32,303 bases of DNA from an uncultured Burkholderiales bacterium (lineage in GTDB: Bacteria; Pseudomonadota; Gammaproteobacteria; Burkholderiales; Burkholderiaceae_C). Each line of letters begins with the position of its first letter. The first letter of the stretch is position 1. The stretch covers positions 1 to 32,303 of the forward strand of contig CAIMVC010000211.1 of the NCBI GenBank assembly GCA_903844825.1, in the 5' to 3' direction. Both the position numbers and the translations under genes were made by a program. Below the pieces are notes generated by a model. The model did not search any database and was not told the DNA's origin. It saw only the letters and a list, made by a program, of their open reading frames with translations. This document shows, piece by piece, positions 1 to 7,769 of the stretch.

Positions 1-1493
1 AGCTCGATACGCTCGGGGCGTTTGATGCGGCCCAGATGCTGCAGGCAGTGCGCGCGCACGCGCTCGAGCAGGCTGGCCGGGCTGTTGGCGGATTCGGGCA
101 CGATGAAGGCGACCGGTCGCTCGCCAAAGTCTTCATCGGGCATGCCGACTACCGCGCAGTCGTGTACGCCGGGCACCTGGCGGATGACTTGTTCGATCTC
201 TTGCGGGTAGACGTTGACGCCACCGGAGATGATCATGTCATCCATCCGGTCGCTCAGGTACACATAGCCTTGCGCATCCACATAGCCCAGGTCGCCCAGG
301 GTTTGCCAGCCGCGTGCATGGTTACGGGCGGCGGTCTTGTCTGCTGCCTTGTAATAGCTGAACGGCGCAATGCCCGAAAAGTAGAGCATGCCGACCTCCC
401 CGACGGGCAGCTCGACATCCGATTCCGGACCGCTGACCACATGCAGCTGGCCCTTGACCACGCGTCCGACCGAGCCGGGGTGGCGCATGGCTTCGTGCGA
501 GTCGAGCAGGCTCAGGCCGACCCCTTCGCTGCCCGAGTAGTACTCGAGCAGGATCGGTCCCCACCAGTCGATCATGGCCTGTTTTAGCTCGGCGGTGCAG
601 GGCGCTGCGCCGTGGATGGCGCACTGGTGCGCGCTTGTCTTGAAGGCCGCCCGGCGCGCGGCCGGCAGCCGCATCAGTCGCTGGAACATCGCGGGCACCC
701 ACTGGCTGTGGGTGATCTGCTGGCTGTCGATCAGCTGCAGCGCCTGCTCGGCGTCAAAGCGCTGCATCACATGCACCTGACCGCCGCCGGCCGTAACCGC
801 CAGCGCAAAGCGCAGCGCCGCTGCGTGGTACAGCGGCTGGGTCGACAGGTAACGCACGTGGGTACCGCCAACGCCGAACAGGGCGATCAGGTCAGCCGCA
901 AAGGAGGGGGTACCGCGCGATTGCGCCGGCGGCAGCGGACGGATCACGCCTTTGGGCGTGCCGGTGGTGCCCGAGGTGTACATCATGAGCGCGCCGGGCG
1001 ACTCGTCTTCGATGGCTTGGGGCGAGGCCTGGGCCAGCAGGGGCGCCAATTCTTCGCAACCCTCGAGTGCCCCACCCAGCGAAAAAAAGCGCGTGGCCGG
1101 GTCATCGAAGCCTTGCGCGAGTTCGATGCCGACCGCTCCCATGCCGGTGTCGATCAGCACCACCCGGGCGTCGCAGTCTTTCACCAGGTAAGCCAGCTCG
1201 GTGCGCGTCAGCGCAGTCGACATGGGCGTGATGTACAGGCCGGCGCGCCAGGCGCCCCAGACGGCCGCGAGCAGCTCGGGCCGGTTGCCGATCAGGAGGG
1301 CGATGTGATCGCCGCGCACCAGGCCGAGTGCACGAAATACCTGCGCCATCCGGTTCGACAGCCCTTCGAGCTCAGAGTAGGTCAGGCGCTGATCGCCGCA
1401 GGCCACAGCCAGTTGCTCTGGCGTGCTGTGGGCATGCAGCCGCAGATCCCAGACCGTGACCCCGGCGTCGGGTGCGGCGCTGTCGGGTGTCAT
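1..1493 (-). CDS. AMP-forming acyl-CoA ligase, 3' end cut by window edge
   Basis: This is an ANL-superfamily ligase that activates a carboxylate via an acyl-adenylate to its CoA thioester. The minus-strand frame is open from ATG at 1493 to the window edge. It carries the P-loop MMYTSGTTGTPKG, a YYSGSEG segment (A5-like), GDLGYVD (A7-like) and SDRMDDMIISGGVNVYP (A8 hinge), ending in GRIKRPERIEL. About 497 residues are visible, and the C-terminal catalytic-lysine motif lies outside the window. The ATG shares one base with the stop of the upstream SDR (TGATG), so the two are translationally coupled. It is the last visible gene of the six-gene minus operon. The substrate is not predictable. It is one of three unrelated ligases in the window and may activate an intermediate or a side-chain acid. 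Confidence 0.9.
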   Translation of the reverse strand, partial: MTPDSAAPDAGVTVWDLRLHAHSTPEQLAVACGDQRLTYSELEGLSNRMAQVFRALGLVRGDHIALLIGNRPELLAAVWGAWRAGLYITPMSTALTRTELAYLVKDCDARVVLIDTGMGAVGIELAQGFDDPATRFFSLGGALEGCEELAPLLAQASPQAIEDESPGALMMYTSGTTGTPKGVIRPLPPAQSRGTPSFAADLIALFGVGGTHVRYLSTQPLYHAAALRFALAVTAGGGQVHVMQRFDAEQALQLIDSQQITHSQWVPAMFQRLMRLPAARRAAFKTSAHQCAIHGAAPCTAELKQAMIDWWGPILLEYYSGSEGVGLSLLDSHEAMRHPGSVGRVVKGQLHVVSGPESDVELPVGEVGMLYFSGIAPFSYYKAADKTAARNHARGWQTLGDLGYVDAQGYVYLSDRMDDMIISGGVNVYPQEIEQVIRQVPGVHDCAVVGMPDEDFGERPVAFIVPESANSPASLLERVRAHCLQHLGRIKRPERIE

Positions 1494-2401
1494 CAGCCGG
1501 TGCTGCGCTGGGCTTTTTCCTGCTCCGCGCGACCGCGCACCAGCGACTTGGCCTCAGCCCAGTCCTCGCTGGTGAGCTTGCCGAGTTCGGCAAAGGTGCT
1601 GGGAGCGGCCAGGTGGTGACCCCCGTCGATGGCGATGTTGGCGCCGGTGATGTAGTCGCAGCCGTCGGACTGCAGGAAGGTCAGCAGGTTGCACAACTCG
1701 GGCATCTTGCCGTAGCGTCCCAGGGGCACCTGCTCGGGCGATGCGGCGCCGACATTGGCTTTTGGAATCGGGGCCAGCTTTTCCCAGGCACCTTCGGTAG
1801 GGAAGGGGCCAGGTGCTACTGCGTTGACACGGATGTTGTGCTTGCCCCACTCCACCGCCAGCGACATCGTCATGGCATGCACGGCGCTTTTGGCCATGGC
1901 CGAAGGCAGCACATAGGCCGAGCCGGTCCAGACCCAGGTCACCAGCATGCTGACCACCGAGCCTGGCAGCCCTTGTGCAATCCAGCGTCGGCCACAGGCG
2001 AGCGTGGCGTACAGCGCGCCGTCCATCACGGTAGAACGTACGGCGGCAAAGCCGCGTGGGCTGATGTCGACCGATGGCGAGATAAAGTTCGCAGCCGCGT
2101 TGTTGACCAGGCCGGTCAGAGGGCCGTCGGCCCAGATCTGCTCGACCATGGCGTCGATTTGTTCGGCCTCGCGCACATCACAGATAAAGGCCTTGGCGGT
2201 GCCGCCATGCGCTGCCGATTGCTGCAGCTCGGCGATGGCGTTATCCAGCACGTTCTGGCGTCGGCCGCAAATGTAGACCGCCGCGCCGCGGGCGATGAAA
2301 CTGCGTGCCAGCTCTTTGCCCAGGCCTGTTCCACCCCCTGTGATCAGGATGCGTTTGCCGGCCAGGACATCGTCACGGAAAATGGAAGGGGCGATGGACA
2401 T
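1493..2401 (-). CDS. DECR-like short-chain dehydrogenase/reductase
   Basis: 302-residue SDR related to 2,4-dienoyl-CoA reductases and trans-2-enoyl-CoA reductases. Visible features are the cofactor motif TGGGTGLG (residues 21-28), the NNAAANFISP segment typical of DECR (DECR has NNAAGNFISP), and PSAMAK with Ser167-x3-Lys171, where DECRs have Ser-x3-Lys instead of the classic Tyr-x3-Lys. At the position aligning with the catalytic Tyr of mammalian DECR this protein has Trp156, which is odd. The start ATG has AAGGA seven bases upstream. Its likely role is NADPH-dependent reduction of an unsaturated acyl-CoA in beta-oxidation of the cluster substrate. It lies between an acyl-CoA dehydrogenase and the truncated ligase. 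Family assignment is firm; reaction and substrate are inferred. Confidence 0.88.
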   Translation of the reverse strand: MSIAPSIFRDDVLAGKRILITGGGTGLGKELARSFIARGAAVYICGRRQNVLDNAIAELQQSAAHGGTAKAFICDVREAEQIDAMVEQIWADGPLTGLVNNAAANFISPSVDISPRGFAAVRSTVMDGALYATLACGRRWIAQGLPGSVVSMLVTWVWTGSAYVLPSAMAKSAVHAMTMSLAVEWGKHNIRVNAVAPGPFPTEGAWEKLAPIPKANVGAASPEQVPLGRYGKMPELCNLLTFLQSDGCDYITGANIAIDGGHHLAAPSTFAELGKLTSEDWAEAKSLVRGRAEQEKAQRSTG

Positions 2402-2432
2402 GGTGTTTCCTTGAGGTCAGTCGTGCGCCAGC

Positions 2433-3596
2433 TCAAGCGCTGCTCTTGCGGTAGTCGGCAATCATCTGCCGGCTGATGATGTGCTTCATCACCTCGATCG
2501 AGCCGCCGGCGATTTTGACGATGCGGGCGTCGGCATAAGCGCGTGCAATCGGGTACTCCCACATATAGCCCCAGCCGCCAAACAGCTGCAGGCACTCGTC
2601 AACGACTTTGCAGTGGGTGTTGCTCAGCCACATCTTGGCCATGGCGGCGTCGACCGCGTCGAGTTTGTCGTCTAAAAAGAGCTTGATGCACTGGTCGGTG
2701 AAGGTGCGCCCGACCACGGCTTCCGTCTTGAGCTCGGCCAGCTTGAACTGGGTATTTTGAAAGTCTGCAATGGTCTGGTTGAAAGCCTTGCGCTCGGCCG
2801 TGTAGGCCAGGGTGTAGTCCACCACGGTCTCGCAGACGGTGGCCGAGCGGATGGCCTGGGCCAGGCGTTCTTGTGCGAGCTTGGTCATCATCAGCGCAAA
2901 GCCCTGGCCTTCTTCGCCCAGCATGGCCGTGGCGGGGACACGCACTTCGTCAAAGAAAAGCTCCGAGGTGTCCTGCCCCTTCATGCCGAGTTTGCGCAGA
3001 TTCTTGCCGCGGCGAAAGCCCGGCAGACTGGTGTCCACCAAAAACAGCGTCACGCCCTTGGCACCCGCGCTGGCATCGGTTTTGGTGGCGAGCACGATCA
3101 AGTCGCACATCTGGCCGTTGGAGATGAACACCTTCTGTCCCGAGATGACGAAGTCGTCACCGTCGCGCACAGCCTTGGTCCGGATGGCTTTGAGGTCAGA
3201 GCCGGCGTGCGGCTCGGTCATGCCCAGCGAGCCGATCGCCTCGCCGGTCACCATCTTGGGCAGCCACTGGCGTTTTTGCGCTTCGGTGCCGAAAGATTTC
3301 AGGTAAGTGGCCACGAGGTCGCAGTGAATCAAAAAGCCCGGGCCGCTGAAGCCCGAGCGCGCCATCTCCTCGAAGACCACCACGTCAAACAAATAGTCCA
3401 GGCCCAGACCGCCGTATTCTTCTGGCACGGTGCAGCACAGCATGCCGGCAGCGCCGGCCTTGAGCCAGAGCTCGCGCGGCACGATGCCTTGCTCTTCCCA
3501 CGTGGCGTGGTAGGGCGCGATTTCCTTGTCGATGAATTTGCGCACGGTGTCCCGAAAGGCGTCGTGCTCGGCGTTGAACAGGTCTCGTTTGATCAT
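2433..3596 (-). CDS. Acyl-CoA dehydrogenase, long-chain-type active site
   Basis: 387-residue FAD-dependent acyl-CoA dehydrogenase, full family length. Motifs include GMTEPHAGSDL (FAD/substrate loop, about 125-135), the ERKAFNQ arginine segment, QLFGGWGYMWEYPIARAYADARI and the C-terminal IAGGSIEVMK. The usual short/medium-chain catalytic Glu (IYEGT) is replaced by Gly364. Glu243 in LAQERL sits where LCAD and isovaleryl-CoA dehydrogenase carry the catalytic base, so the enzyme should be active. Overall it strongly resembles mammalian LCAD. It would introduce an alpha,beta double bond in an acyl-CoA and pass electrons to ETF. With the neighbouring dehydrogenase it is a candidate for the AliB step (cyclohexanecarboxyl-CoA to cyclohexene-carboxyl-CoA) or a later pimeloyl-type step. 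No strong ribosome binding site is seen. Confidence 0.93.
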   Translation of the reverse strand: MIKRDLFNAEHDAFRDTVRKFIDKEIAPYHATWEEQGIVPRELWLKAGAAGMLCCTVPEEYGGLGLDYLFDVVVFEEMARSGFSGPGFLIHCDLVATYLKSFGTEAQKRQWLPKMVTGEAIGSLGMTEPHAGSDLKAIRTKAVRDGDDFVISGQKVFISNGQMCDLIVLATKTDASAGAKGVTLFLVDTSLPGFRRGKNLRKLGMKGQDTSELFFDEVRVPATAMLGEEGQGFALMMTKLAQERLAQAIRSATVCETVVDYTLAYTAERKAFNQTIADFQNTQFKLAELKTEAVVGRTFTDQCIKLFLDDKLDAVDAAMAKMWLSNTHCKVVDECLQLFGGWGYMWEYPIARAYADARIVKIAGGSIEVMKHIISRQMIADYRKSSA

Positions 3597-3629
3597 GGCG
3601 TGTCTCTGGTTGGCGTGCTGCCGAGCGGC

Positions 3630-4796
3630 TCAGTAGGACTTGGGCAAGTCCAGCACTTTTTCGGCGATGAATGACAAGATGAGTTGCTCGGTGATGGGGG
3701 CGATGCGTGTCACGGTGACTTCGCGCAGCAGCCGCTCCACGTGGTATTCCTTGGCGTAGCCAAAGCCGCCGTGTGTCAGCACCGACTGCAGGCAGGCTTC
3801 AAAGCCGGCACGCGCGCCCAGGAACTTGGCCGTATTGGCCTCGGCGCCGCAGGGCTGGTGGTTGTCGTAGAGCCAGGCCCCCTTCATGACCATGGCCCAG
3901 GACGCTTCGAGCTCCATCCAGCGTTCGGCCAGCGGGTGCTGAATACCCTGGTTCTGGCCAATCGGGCGGCCAAAAACCACGCGTTCGCGCGCGTACTTCG
4001 TGCCGCGGCGCAGCGCGTCCTGGCCGATGGCGATGGCTTCGGCGCCCACCAGCAGGCGCTCCGGGTTCAGGCTGTGCAAAATGTAGGAAAACCCTTTGCC
4101 TTCTTCGCCGATGCGGTCTTCGTCGGGAATGAACAGGCCGTCGATGAAGATGGCGTTCGAGTCCACCGCCTTGCGCCCCATCTTGGGGATCTTGCGCACT
4201 TCAATCTTGCTGCGGTCCAGGTCGGTGTAGAAGATGGTGATGCCGTCGGTGGGTCGCTTGCAGTCTTCGAGCTTGGTGGTGCGCGTCAGCAGCATGATCT
4301 TGTTGGCCACTTGTGCGGTCGAGGTCCAGACCTTTTGGCCGCGCACGATGTAGCCACCCGGCACCTTCTCGGCGAAGGTTTTGATGGCCGTGGTGTTCAG
4401 GCCCGCGTCGGGCTCGGTGAAGCCAAAGCAGCACTGGTCCTTGCCTTCAATCAGGGGCGGCACCCAGCGCTGGCGCTGGGCGTCAGTGCCGAACACGACG
4501 ATTGGGTGCGGGCCAAACAAATTGATGTGCACGCAGGAGGCCGCCGCCATGCCGCCGCCGTGGCTGGCCACTTCGTGCATCATGATGCAGGCCTCGGTCA
4601 CGCCCAGGCCCGAGCCGCCGTATTCGGTGGGCATGGTGATGCCCAGCCAGCCGGCTTCGGCCATGGCACGGTGGAATTCGCGCGGAAATTCGCCGTCGTC
4701 GTCGCGCTCTAGCCAGTAGTCGTCGTCGAAGCTGCGCACGACAGCGCGCACGCCTTCACGGATGGCTCGGTGGTCTTCGCTGATGGAAAAGTCCAT
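3630..4796 (-). CDS. Acyl-CoA dehydrogenase, second paralogue
   Basis: 388-residue acyl-CoA dehydrogenase with the typical N-terminal helical region, FGFTEPDAGLNT around residue 124, the VVFGRPIGQNQGIQHPLAE segment and THGGFGYAKEYHVERLLREV. The C-terminal IYEGT glutamate is absent (IAPITEQ, Pro367 region). Glu246 in LNPERL is the probable base, as in the isovaleryl/long-chain group. It differs strongly from the adjacent paralogue, so this is not a recent duplication. Substrate specificities should differ. It begins 22 bases after the CitE-like gene, and a weak GGAG precedes the ATG. The expected role is FAD-dependent alpha,beta-dehydrogenation of a cluster intermediate such as a ring acyl-CoA or dicarboxylyl-CoA. 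Which paralogue does which step cannot be told from the sequence. Confidence 0.93.
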   Translation of the reverse strand: MDFSISEDHRAIREGVRAVVRSFDDDYWLERDDDGEFPREFHRAMAEAGWLGITMPTEYGGSGLGVTEACIMMHEVASHGGGMAAASCVHINLFGPHPIVVFGTDAQRQRWVPPLIEGKDQCCFGFTEPDAGLNTTAIKTFAEKVPGGYIVRGQKVWTSTAQVANKIMLLTRTTKLEDCKRPTDGITIFYTDLDRSKIEVRKIPKMGRKAVDSNAIFIDGLFIPDEDRIGEEGKGFSYILHSLNPERLLVGAEAIAIGQDALRRGTKYARERVVFGRPIGQNQGIQHPLAERWMELEASWAMVMKGAWLYDNHQPCGAEANTAKFLGARAGFEACLQSVLTHGGFGYAKEYHVERLLREVTVTRIAPITEQLILSFIAEKVLDLPKSY

Positions 4797-4818
4797 GGGG
4801 TATTGGCTCCGTCGGTGT

Positions 4819-5691
4819 TCAATCGGGTGGCAGGCCCAGCGTGCGGCGGGCCTGTTTGAGGTGGGGCATGTCGACCATCATGCCGTCGATGCCTAGCGTA
4901 CCGGCGCCGGGGTTGGCGGCGAAGGCATCGACCACGCGTTGCGCATGGGCGAGCTCTTCGGCGCTCGGGCTGAAGGCTTCGTTGATGGTGTGGACTTGAT
5001 CGGGGTGTATTGCGATGCGGCCGCTGTAGCCACGCCGGCGCGCATTGCGGCAGGCGCGCAGCAGGCCTTCAGTGTCACGAAAGTCGGCATACAAGGTGTC
5101 GATGGCAACCACGCCGGTGCTGGCGGCCGCCACCAGGCACATGGCGCCTGCCCATGCATACAGCGGCGCGTATTGGCCATCTTCATCCCGGTTGCTGACC
5201 GCGCCAATGGCGGCTGACAAGTCTTCGGCGCCCCAGGTGATGCCAGCGAGTCGGGCGACGGGTGCGTTAAAGCTTTGCATGTTCAGCATGGCCTGCGCTG
5301 TCTCGGTGGCCACGGGAACGATGGTCACGCTGCCAGGCGCCATGCCCTGGCGGGCTTCGAGCGCATCCAGGTAGTAGCCAGTGCGGCGCACGCAATCGGC
5401 ACTCAGCGTTTTGGGTAGCACGATGCCGGCCAGACCCGGTTGCACCACGGCGGCGAGGTCATCCAGGGCCAGACCCGAGTCGAGCGGGTTGATGCGCACA
5501 AAAATGGCCGCAGCGCTTTGCCGGCCCGGGCCGGCAATAAAGGCAGCGGCCATCTGGCGGGCCAGCACCTTGTTGGTTGGAGCGACCGAGTCTTCGAGGT
5601 CCACGATCAGTGCATCGGCACCGCTGGTCAGGCCTTTGGTCATCTTGCGCTCGCTGTCGGCGGGCACAAAAAGCATGGAGCGCAAACGCAT
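4819..5691 (-). CDS. HpcH/HpaI (CitE-like) CoA-ester lyase
   Basis: 290-residue TIM-barrel protein of the citrate-lyase-beta/malyl-CoA lyase family. It starts RSMLFVPADSERKM (CoA-binding region) followed by GADALIVDLEDSVAP with Glu33/Asp34. Arg66 lies in VRINPLD, Glu130 in VATETAQ and Asp157 in GAEDLSAAIG. These match the substrate-arginine and Mg-binding residues of the family, so an active metal-dependent enzyme is expected. The C-terminal GRIAIHPDQV region is also conserved. It could cleave or form a beta-hydroxyacyl-CoA (malyl-, citramalyl- or HMG-CoA-like) or act as a thioesterase, as some relatives do. Its ATG overlaps the stop of the MaoC gene (TGATG). Coupling to a hydratase parallels methylmalyl/mesaconyl-CoA chemistry, but the true substrate is unknown. 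Confidence 0.88.
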   Translation of the reverse strand: MRLRSMLFVPADSERKMTKGLTSGADALIVDLEDSVAPTNKVLARQMAAAFIAGPGRQSAAAIFVRINPLDSGLALDDLAAVVQPGLAGIVLPKTLSADCVRRTGYYLDALEARQGMAPGSVTIVPVATETAQAMLNMQSFNAPVARLAGITWGAEDLSAAIGAVSNRDEDGQYAPLYAWAGAMCLVAAASTGVVAIDTLYADFRDTEGLLRACRNARRRGYSGRIAIHPDQVHTINEAFSPSAEELAHAQRVVDAFAANPGAGTLGIDGMMVDMPHLKQARRTLGLPPD

Positions 5692-6143
5692 CAGGCGGCC
5701 TTTTTGAGCATCAGGGCCTGGCGCGTGCAGCGCACGACCTCTTCACCGCGCTGGTTAAAGCCTTGGTGCAAGAACGTCACGATGCCGGCGTTCGGCCTTG
5801 ACTTGCTTTCGCGTTTGCCAAGCACGGTGGTTTGCGAGCGCAGCGTGTCGCCGGCAAACACCGGAAAGGCAAAGCTCACGTCGGTCATGCCCAGATTGGC
5901 GACGGTGGTGCCCAGCGTGGTGTCTTGCACCGACAAGCCGATGATCAGCCCCAGTGTGAAGATGCTGTTCATCAGCGGCTTGCCAAATTCAGTGCCTTTG
6001 CAGTACTCGGCGTCGATATGGATGGCCGCCGGGTTGCAGGTGGCGTTGCTGAACCACATGTTGTCCGATTCGAGCACCGTGCGCCGGATTTCATGCTGAA
6101 ATACTCGTTCGAGCTCAAACTCTTCGAACCACAATCCTGCCAT
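5691..6143 (-). CDS. MaoC-family acyl-CoA hydratase/dehydratase
   Basis: Single hot-dog-fold protein of 150 residues beginning MAGLWFEEFELE. This start is chosen because AAGGAG (6151-6156) lies seven bases upstream; an extension to 6191 has no such site and adds an unconserved leader. Recognisable segments are TVLESDNMWFSNATCNPAAIHID and the MTDVSFAFPVFAGDTLRSQT stretch of MaoC-like dehydratases (mesaconyl-CoA hydratase relatives). The canonical SGDxNPxHxD motif is modified to ESDN...NPAAIHID, still retaining Asp and His. It is the first gene of the minus operon running to the window start and is coupled to the CitE-like lyase. Probable role: reversible hydration of an enoyl-CoA whose hydroxy product the lyase uses. 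Confidence 0.85.
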   Translation of the reverse strand: MAGLWFEEFELERVFQHEIRRTVLESDNMWFSNATCNPAAIHIDAEYCKGTEFGKPLMNSIFTLGLIIGLSVQDTTLGTTVANLGMTDVSFAFPVFAGDTLRSQTTVLGKRESKSRPNAGIVTFLHQGFNQRGEEVVRCTRQALMLKKAA

Positions 6144-6258
6144 GACATCGCTCCTTGGATCTGTCTTCGTCTCCGACGCGCGAAAGCACATCGTACACGT
6201 GCTTACTTTATCACAGTGATAGAATTTTTCGGTCGGTAGAAACCACTACATGAGGTTA
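6144..6258. promoter_or_regulatory. Divergent promoter region with perfect 13-bp palindrome
   Basis: This intergenic stretch separates the minus operon (first gene ending its 5' side at 6143) from the plus-strand reductase. It is AT-richer than its surroundings. It contains TATCACAGTGATA at 6209-6221, a perfect inverted repeat of 6-bp arms around one base, the size expected for a dimeric TetR- or MarR-type operator. The bound regulator is not known. The only regulator gene in the window is the MarR at 18164. No confident -35/-10 pair could be assigned. Confidence 0.5.
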
Positions 6259-6261
6259 ATG

Positions 6262-7269
6262 ATGCGCCCACCCGTGAACCGCCAGGTCCTGCTCGCAAGA
6301 CGCCCCGAGGGCATTCCTCAGGCCAGTGATTTCACAATCGTGGAGACGGCCGTCCCGATCCCCGGTCCAGCTCAGGTGCGGGTGCGCAATGTCTTTTTGT
6401 CGGTCGAGCCGGCGATGCGTGGCTGGGTCAGTGCGGTGGCCAACTACTCCGAACCGGTGGCCCTGGGCGCGGTGATGCGCTCTTTTACCGCAGGCGTGAT
6501 TGACGCGTCAAACCACCCCGACTTCCCCGTTGGCACGCAGGTGACAGGCCTTTTTGGCTGGCAGGACTATGCGGTGGTGGAGGTCACCGCCATCGAGCAG
6601 GTGATCGAGGCGCAGGACCTGCCGATCTCCACCGCGCTTGGCGTGTTGGGCATCAATGGCGTGACTGCGCATTACGGCCTGCTTGAAATTGGCAAGCCAC
6701 GTGCCGGTCAAACCGTGGTGGTGTCGACCGCCGCGGGTTCGGTCGGCTCTTGCGTGGGCCAGATCGCCAAGCTCAAGGGCTGCCGCACGGTGGGTATTGC
6801 GGGGGGCCAAAACAAGGTGCAGCAGTGTCTGGACAGCTTCGGCTTTGATGCCGCCGTCGATTACAAGTCGCCGGAGTTTGCCGCGCAGATCGCTGCGGCC
6901 TGTGCCGGCGGCGTTGACGTGTATTTCGACAACACGTCGGGCGCTATCAGCGACGAGGTGATGAAGCACCTGAATGTGGGCGCGCGTGTCATCATTTGCG
7001 GCACCGCGTCGGTGGCGAGCTGGAACCCTACGCCCATGGGGCCGCGGGTGGAGCGGCAGTTGCTGGTCAAGCGTGCCCTGATGCAGGGCTTTGTGATTTT
7101 TGACCATGCCGACCATTACCAACTCGCACGACGCGAGCTTGGGCAATGGGTTCGCGCTGGCCAGATCCATTACGTGGAGGACGTGTTGGACGGCATCGAG
7201 TCGGCGCCCGACGCGATTGCGGGTCTGTACCGCGGCGAGAACCAGGGTAAGCGCTTGATCAGGCTTTGA
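6262..7269 (+). CDS. CurA/PTGR-like NADPH-dependent alkenal/enone reductase
   Basis: 335-residue zinc-free medium-chain dehydrogenase/reductase of the leukotriene B4 12-hydroxydehydrogenase / curcumin reductase group. It has FLSVEPAMRGWVS near the N terminus, GVLGINGVTAHYGL, the nucleotide-binding STAAGSVGSCVGQIAKLKG, GGVDVYFDNTSG and a C-terminal GENQGKRLIRL. These enzymes reduce alpha,beta-unsaturated ketones or aldehydes with NADPH. Three ATGs are possible (6250, 6259, 6262). GAGG at 6252-6255 fits 6262 or 6259 best, and 6250 would overlap that site. It is transcribed alone, divergent from the MaoC operon and convergent with the PaaI thioesterase (14 bases between stops). Its role may be saturation of an enone intermediate or detoxification; it could be accessory. 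Confidence 0.9.
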   Translation: MRPPVNRQVLLARRPEGIPQASDFTIVETAVPIPGPAQVRVRNVFLSVEPAMRGWVSAVANYSEPVALGAVMRSFTAGVIDASNHPDFPVGTQVTGLFGWQDYAVVEVTAIEQVIEAQDLPISTALGVLGINGVTAHYGLLEIGKPRAGQTVVVSTAAGSVGSCVGQIAKLKGCRTVGIAGGQNKVQQCLDSFGFDAAVDYKSPEFAAQIAAACAGGVDVYFDNTSGAISDEVMKHLNVGARVIICGTASVASWNPTPMGPRVERQLLVKRALMQGFVIFDHADHYQLARRELGQWVRAGQIHYVEDVLDGIESAPDAIAGLYRGENQGKRLIRL

Positions 7270-7277
7270 ACTGGCGG

Positions 7278-7306
7278 CTCGCCTCAGCCTGGGCTGCGCG
7301 GGCGAG
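7278..7306. terminator. Two-tier hairpin between convergent genes
   Basis: CTCGCC (7278-7283) pairs with GGCGAG (7301-7306), and inside it CAGCC (7285-7289) pairs with GGCTG (7292-7296) around a two-base loop. The hairpin lies just after the reductase stop and overlaps the last codons of the convergent thioesterase. There is no U-tract on either side, so a bidirectional stabiliser or Rho-assisted end is as likely as an intrinsic terminator. Confidence 0.4.
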
Positions 7307-7769
7307 TCGGCATGCCCGGCAACTGCAGGAGCCCGTCCGATTCGGTGTCAGGCAGCAGCGGGCCGCGCCTGAAGACGCCGCTGGCGCGCACCACCACCGT
7401 GCCATTGCAGCTGATCAGGCCCTGCGAAAAAATCAGCTTGCGGGTGACCTTCAGGATATCGGCCTGGCCCTGAACCCATTGGCCCAAAGGCGCGCTGGCC
7501 ATGAAGTCGGTTTGCAAACTGATGGTGGGCAGGAACTGACGCTCAATGTCGGTCTGGTATTGCGCCGCCAACGACAGCATGATGTCGGCAAACAGGCTAA
7601 GCATGCCGCCATGACACGCTTTGCCAGGGTTGATGCGCCGCTCGGTGACCACAAAGCCCAGTTGCAGATGTGCCTCATGCCAGCGCGCATAAAACGGTCC
7701 GTTGTAGCTGGCGAAGTCGCCGCCAACGTTGACAGGTAAAAAGCCGTCGGGAACAGATTCGATGTTCAT
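7284..7769 (-). CDS. PaaI-type hot-dog acyl-CoA thioesterase
   Basis: 161-residue single hot-dog protein. The active-site signature NPGKACHGGMLSLFADIML is present (His53-Gly54-Gly55, Asp62), as in PaaI/YbgC-like acyl-CoA thioesterases of the 4HBT family. Such enzymes hydrolyse dead-end acyl-CoAs and release trapped CoA in the cytoplasm. The ATG overlaps the CoA-transferase-family stop (ATGA). It is the last gene of the nine-gene minus operon and ends inside a hairpin shared with the convergent reductase. The proline-rich tail after about residue 150 is probably disordered. Family is certain, substrate unknown; a rescue thioesterase is the simplest reading. Confidence 0.87.
   Translation of the reverse strand: MNIESVPDGFLPVNVGGDFASYNGPFYARWHEAHLQLGFVVTERRINPGKACHGGMLSLFADIMLSLAAQYQTDIERQFLPTISLQTDFMASAPLGQWVQGQADILKVTRKLIFSQGLISCNGTVVVRASGVFRRGPLLPDTESDGLLQLPGMPTRPRSPG

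Noticed and set aside
612-1619. 335-codon plus-strand open frame antisense to the truncated ligase and SDR
   Set aside because: It crosses two real genes with clear motifs on the other strand; a GC-bias shadow.
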